Shown here: positions 61,092-64,000 of the stretch, in pieces
Position numbering within the stretch: the first letter of the stretch is position 1
How the letters are laid out: each line of letters opens with the position of its first letter
Origin: Hyphococcus sp.
Lineage (GTDB): Bacteria; Pseudomonadota; Alphaproteobacteria; Caulobacterales; Parvularculaceae
DNA length: 64,000 bases
Direction: 5' to 3'
Assembly: GCA_021776375.1 (NCBI GenBank)
Contig: JAJFGA010000028.1
Coordinates: 1-64,000 of the forward strand
Notes under the pieces: generated by a model
Seen by the model: the letters and a program-made list of their open reading frames with translations, nothing else
Databases searched by the model: none
Told to the model about the DNA's origin: nothing
Made by a program: the position numbers and the translations under genes

Positions 61092-62459
61092 ATGGGCAAA
61101 GATCTCTTGCAAGAATATGAAGCCGGCGCCGCCAGGGCGTCGCGGATGATCCATACCGTCAAAGAGGGCGGGCTGGACGCTGCGGATATCCCCGATAGCC
61201 TCAAGCGGCTTGCCGCCGACAATGGCTTTATCGGCAAGGCTGGTGCGGTTCTCGCCAATGCAGACGGCGTATTGCTTGGCCTCGGCGATGGCGGCGATCC
61301 GTTCATCGCCGCCGCCGCCGCCGATAAGCTGCCGGAGGGCGATTATAGTTTTGCGGCATGGTTAAACGAAGATGAAGCGCCGCTGGCCTGTCTCGGCTGG
61401 CTGATGGGCGGTTATCGCTTTGATCGTTACAAATCGCAAAGGCCGGCGCTGGCGCGTCTGATTGCGCCCTCGGGCGTCGATATTGAGGCGGTTTTGCGCG
61501 CCGCCGACGCCATCGGTTTGGTCCGCGATCTTGTTAATACGCCGGCGGCCGATATGACGCCGGAAGCGCTGGAATACGAGGCGCGGGTGATATCCAACGC
61601 ACATGGCGGGACCCTTAAGGTCATTGCCGGCGATGACCTCCTTAAGGAAGGTTTCCCGATGATCCATGCGGTCGGCCGGGCCGCAGCGGCGTCGCCGCGG
61701 CTGATCGACCTGACCTGGGGTGATCCCGCCGCGCCAAAGCTTACGCTGGTCGGCAAAGGCGTCACTTTTGATTGCGGCGGTCTCAATATGAAGGGCGGCG
61801 CCGGTATGGCGCTAATGAAGAAGGATATGGGCGGCGGCGCCCATGCTCTGGCGCTCGGGCGGATGATTATGGCGGCGGGTCTGAAGTTGCGCTTGCGGGT
61901 GCTGGTCGCGGCGGTGGAAAACGCTGTCGCCGGCAACGCCTATCGGCCCGGCGATGTGCTAGCCAGCCGCAAAGGCCTCAGCGTTGAGATTGGCAATACC
62001 GACGCCGAAGGCCGACTGGTTCTTGCCGACGCGCTGGCGCTTGGCGGCGAAGAGGACCCGGACCTGATGATCTCGCTGGCGACGTTGACTGGCGCGGCGC
62101 GGGTAGCGCTGGGGCCTGAGCTTGCGCCGTTTTATTGTGACGACGATGATCTCGCCGCCGCCCTGCAAGCGGCGTCAACAAAACTTGCCGACCCGGTCTG
62201 GCGGATGCCGCTGTGGCGCAATTATGATGCGATGCTGTCCTCGCAGATCGCTGACGTCAATCACGTCTCCGGCGGCGCTTTTGCCGGATCGGTGACGGCG
62301 GCGCTGTTTTTGAAGCGGTTCACGCCAAATGGCGGCGCGTGGATGCATTTTGACCTTTATGCGTGGCGTGCGAAGGCGGCGCCGGGCCGCCCGGTCGGCG
62401 GCGAGGCGCAGGCGATCAGGGCGCTGTTTGAAGTGCTGGCGGCGCGCTATCCGGCCTGA
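61092..62459 (+). CDS. Leucyl aminopeptidase family (M17)
   Basis: A 455-residue metallo-aminopeptidase from the ATG at 61092. The metal site is present: LVGKGVTFDCGGLNMKGGAGMALMKKDMGGGAHALALGRM and GNTDAEGRLVLADALA. It lacks much of the N-terminal domain of E. coli PepA but has family length for the alphaproteobacterial type. It removes N-terminal residues from peptides. A MarR-type gene follows. Confidence 0.92.
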   Translation: MGKDLLQEYEAGAARASRMIHTVKEGGLDAADIPDSLKRLAADNGFIGKAGAVLANADGVLLGLGDGGDPFIAAAAADKLPEGDYSFAAWLNEDEAPLACLGWLMGGYRFDRYKSQRPALARLIAPSGVDIEAVLRAADAIGLVRDLVNTPAADMTPEALEYEARVISNAHGGTLKVIAGDDLLKEGFPMIHAVGRAAAASPRLIDLTWGDPAAPKLTLVGKGVTFDCGGLNMKGGAGMALMKKDMGGGAHALALGRMIMAAGLKLRLRVLVAAVENAVAGNAYRPGDVLASRKGLSVEIGNTDAEGRLVLADALALGGEEDPDLMISLATLTGAARVALGPELAPFYCDDDDLAAALQAASTKLADPVWRMPLWRNYDAMLSSQIADVNHVSGGAFAGSVTAALFLKRFTPNGGAWMHFDLYAWRAKAAPGRPVGGEAQAIRALFEVLAARYPA

Positions 62460-62559
62460 CTGGAGCACCGGGCGATCCCTCTTCAGGACTTTTTCTTGCT
62501 CTTCTGGTGCGAACAGTTGCAAGCAGACGGCAAGTAATTCTCTAGGGAATGAGCCGGCG

Positions 62560-62916
62560 ATGGCGTCTATCGACATATTGACTAACTGGCGCGATGTGAT
62601 GTGCGACGCTGTGCGCGCCGATGGGCCGGATCTTTCGATGCGTCAATGGTCGATCTTACTGACCGTCTATCTCAATCCGGGACCGCATACGGTGCGTGCG
62701 CTGGCCCGTGATCTCAATGTGCCCAAGCCCGCAATATCACGCGCGCTGGATGCGCTGTCCATTCTCGGCTTTGTCAAACGAGTACGCGATCCGGGTGATA
62801 AACGGGTCGTCCTTGTACAGAAGACCCCAGACGGTGCGGTTTATCTCGACGAATTTGCACGGCTGGTAGAATCGCGCGTCTCCAGCGAGCCGGCGCTGGG
62901 CGCTCTCTACGGATAA
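62560..62916 (+). CDS. MarR-type winged-helix regulator
   Basis: A 118-residue protein from the ATG at 62560: MRQWSILLTVYLNPGPHTVRALARDLNVPKPAISRALDALSILGFVKRVRDPGDKRVVLVQKTPDGAVYLDEF. It is a plain winged helix with no tail. It follows the M17 gene after 100 bp and converges with the DUF2125 gene. NlpC/P60, often found between such genes in alphaproteobacteria, is absent. Confidence 0.86.
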   Translation: MASIDILTNWRDVMCDAVRADGPDLSMRQWSILLTVYLNPGPHTVRALARDLNVPKPAISRALDALSILGFVKRVRDPGDKRVVLVQKTPDGAVYLDEFARLVESRVSSEPALGALYG

Positions 62917-62928
62917 AATTAATGCGCG

Positions 62929-63924
62929 CTATTCCAGTCTTGGAAGATCAGCAATTTTTACACCGGCGATTTGCGCAAAACCCTCTTTAAGTTCAATCGG
63001 TGCGGTGATCTTGCCGCCGGATGGTAGCGCCATTAAGGTGAGGCCCGCCGCCATTGCGCTGGCTTCGGCTTGCGACAAGGCGCCGGATTTGCCGAGCAGA
63101 TTGGCAAGCCCTGCCGGGCTTTGCAGTTCAGTTTTTAGAGAGCCTTGCGGGTAGTGGTTTGGGTCAAGTTGAATGGCGCCTGAAAGCGCTATTTTCATGG
63201 TCTCAATTTCAGCAAAGAAATGCGCAATGGTCAACGCGCCGCCCGCCTCGCGCCAGCTGGCGGCTGGCGTGGGCGCTAGCAACATATCAGTCGCAGACAG
63301 AGACGCTATGGTTTGCAGCTGCACCATTTCGTAGCTCTCTCCACCAGCTGAAATTTCAAGATCGTTGGCGGCGAGATTGAGCGTCAGCACCGCTGGATCA
63401 TCGGGCGCGGGCGCGAGATCTAACACCAGCGAGGCGAGGCGGTAGGTTGCGCCGTCGCTATCGCGGCGGCCGGCAGCGTCGCCGGCGGTGAGGGCGAACA
63501 CCCAGCCGCGGGTTTTGTCATTGGCAATCGATGCGCGCAGATCTGCCGCCGAACCGCGCCATGCGCCAAAGCCATCGACGCTTAACAGTTGTTCGCCGCC
63601 CGGCGAGAGGATCAGCCGGTTAAGATCATACGGCAGCGCATCAAGAAACAAAGTTTCTGCTCGCCAATGCCATGCTTCCGGCAATGAGATTTCCGGCGCC
63701 TCAATGTGAACGCGCAGGAAAAACGGAAAGCCCTCCGCGGTGACGGGCCCGTGAAAAACATCAAGTCCGGCGGCGCGTTGATCGATAACCCAACCGTCAA
63801 CCGCCTTTTTCATTTCATGGGCGCCGGCGCGCCATAAGAGATAATAGCCAGCGAATATAAGTGCGGCGATGACGAAAGGGACATAGAGCCAACGTTTTGA
63901 TATGCGTGATGAACGGTCAGCCAT
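62929..63924 (-). CDS. DUF2125 envelope protein
   Basis: A 331-residue protein with an N-terminal TM helix (RWLYVPFVIAALIFAGYYLLWRAGA), then a periplasmic DUF2125 domain: KKAVDGWVIDQRAAGLDVFHGPVTAEGFPFFLRVHIEAPEISLP, ALPYDLNRLILSPGGEQLLSVDG and KITAPIELKEGFAQIAGVKIADLP. The AsmA-like repeat pattern fits a lipid or envelope role; function is unknown. Its start overlaps the upstream gene stop by 8 bp. Confidence 0.9.
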   Translation of the reverse strand: MADRSSRISKRWLYVPFVIAALIFAGYYLLWRAGAHEMKKAVDGWVIDQRAAGLDVFHGPVTAEGFPFFLRVHIEAPEISLPEAWHWRAETLFLDALPYDLNRLILSPGGEQLLSVDGFGAWRGSAADLRASIANDKTRGWVFALTAGDAAGRRDSDGATYRLASLVLDLAPAPDDPAVLTLNLAANDLEISAGGESYEMVQLQTIASLSATDMLLAPTPAASWREAGGALTIAHFFAEIETMKIALSGAIQLDPNHYPQGSLKTELQSPAGLANLLGKSGALSQAEASAMAAGLTLMALPSGGKITAPIELKEGFAQIAGVKIADLPRLE

Positions 63925-64000
63925 CGGATGGTTCTGTTCCGTTTGCAGGGGTGTCGAGAAGGTCAGGTCGCGCGCCGTCGATTTGTTGCTTCAACTGATC
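63917..64000 (-). CDS. 3' end of an upstream gene (partial)
   Basis: The last 27 codons of a minus-strand gene, ending DQLKQQIDGARPDLLDTPAN and GTEPSDG. It overlaps the DUF2125 start by 8 bp, as operon genes do. The tail is not diagnostic. In related bacteria the neighbour is often prephenate dehydrogenase, but that is only context. Confidence 0.55.
   Translation of the reverse strand, partial: DQLKQQIDGARPDLLDTPANGTEPSDG

Overview
The window is a piece of an alphaproteobacterial chromosome. Evidence for this: the ATP synthase tail (atpD-atpC), the rsfS-rlmH-envC-ctpA-deacetylase-rppH string, rsmI-yraN-gshB opposite a LppC/LpoA-type lipoprotein, lptF-lptG, an FlbT flagellar regulator, FtsY with YciB, rpmI-rplT-pheS-pheT, a DUF2125 protein and a TadD-like TPR lipoprotein. 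Many start codons overlap the preceding stop as ATGA. A palindromic intergenic repeat with a GGGTACCGGTT core, common in alphaproteobacteria, is also present. The gene set fits a marine Parvularcula/Hyphomonas-like group, but this is inference.

Layout: 1-0.8 kb ends the ATP synthase operon. 0.8-10.6 kb is almost all on the minus strand: PPK2, RppH, deacetylase, CtpA, EnvC, RlmH, RsfS, a NadD-EgtD fusion and ObgE. 10.7-17.6 kb holds an old yellow enzyme, a GST, LolA, a candidate structured sRNA, a TauE-like permease, ExoIII, a kynureninase-like PLP enzyme and a universal stress protein. 17.7-27.3 kb holds a MarR regulator with a histone H1-like basic tail, YciB, FtsY, MtaB, an orphan FlbT, LptG/LptF, GshB, YraN and RsmI. 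27.4-32.1 kb holds the LpoA-like lipoprotein, a secreted unknown, HemW, a lipidated NDM-like subclass B1 metallo-beta-lactamase and RdgB. 32.1-33.6 kb is a small module: a hairpin-studded leader, two tiny overlapping membrane peptides and a DUF2975-XRE pair. 33.6-38.3 kb is metabolic and peptidase genes. 38.4-43.8 kb is the translation cluster rpmI-rplT-GNAT-pheS-DUF302-pheT plus tRNA-Thr(CGU).

From tRNA-Thr to about 53 kb the base composition is visibly more AT-rich and the genes look accessory: an MBL-fold hydrolase, an AsnC regulator, an NTF2-like secreted protein, and an ECF sigma/anti-sigma pair. The pair is divergent from a secreted subtilase with a 330-residue acidic repeat region, a secreted acidic protein built of LEA-like 11-residue repeats, and an outer-membrane beta-barrel. 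A GAAAC-N16-CGTA promoter-like element in front of the subtilase suggests the sigma factor drives this set. From 53 kb on come DUF4956, SdiA-regulated-like and CotH-like genes, a PPP-family lipoprotein phosphatase, a BCCT transporter, an ArsR/SRPBCC/membrane trio, a TadD-like TPR lipoprotein, an M17 peptidase, a MarR protein and DUF2125.

The points most worth following are the NadD-EgtD fusion, the NDM-like lipoprotein embedded by 8-bp overlaps between rdgB and hemW, the ECF-linked subtilase/hendecad-protein/barrel cluster, and the beaded leader with tandem micropeptides beside DUF2975-XRE.
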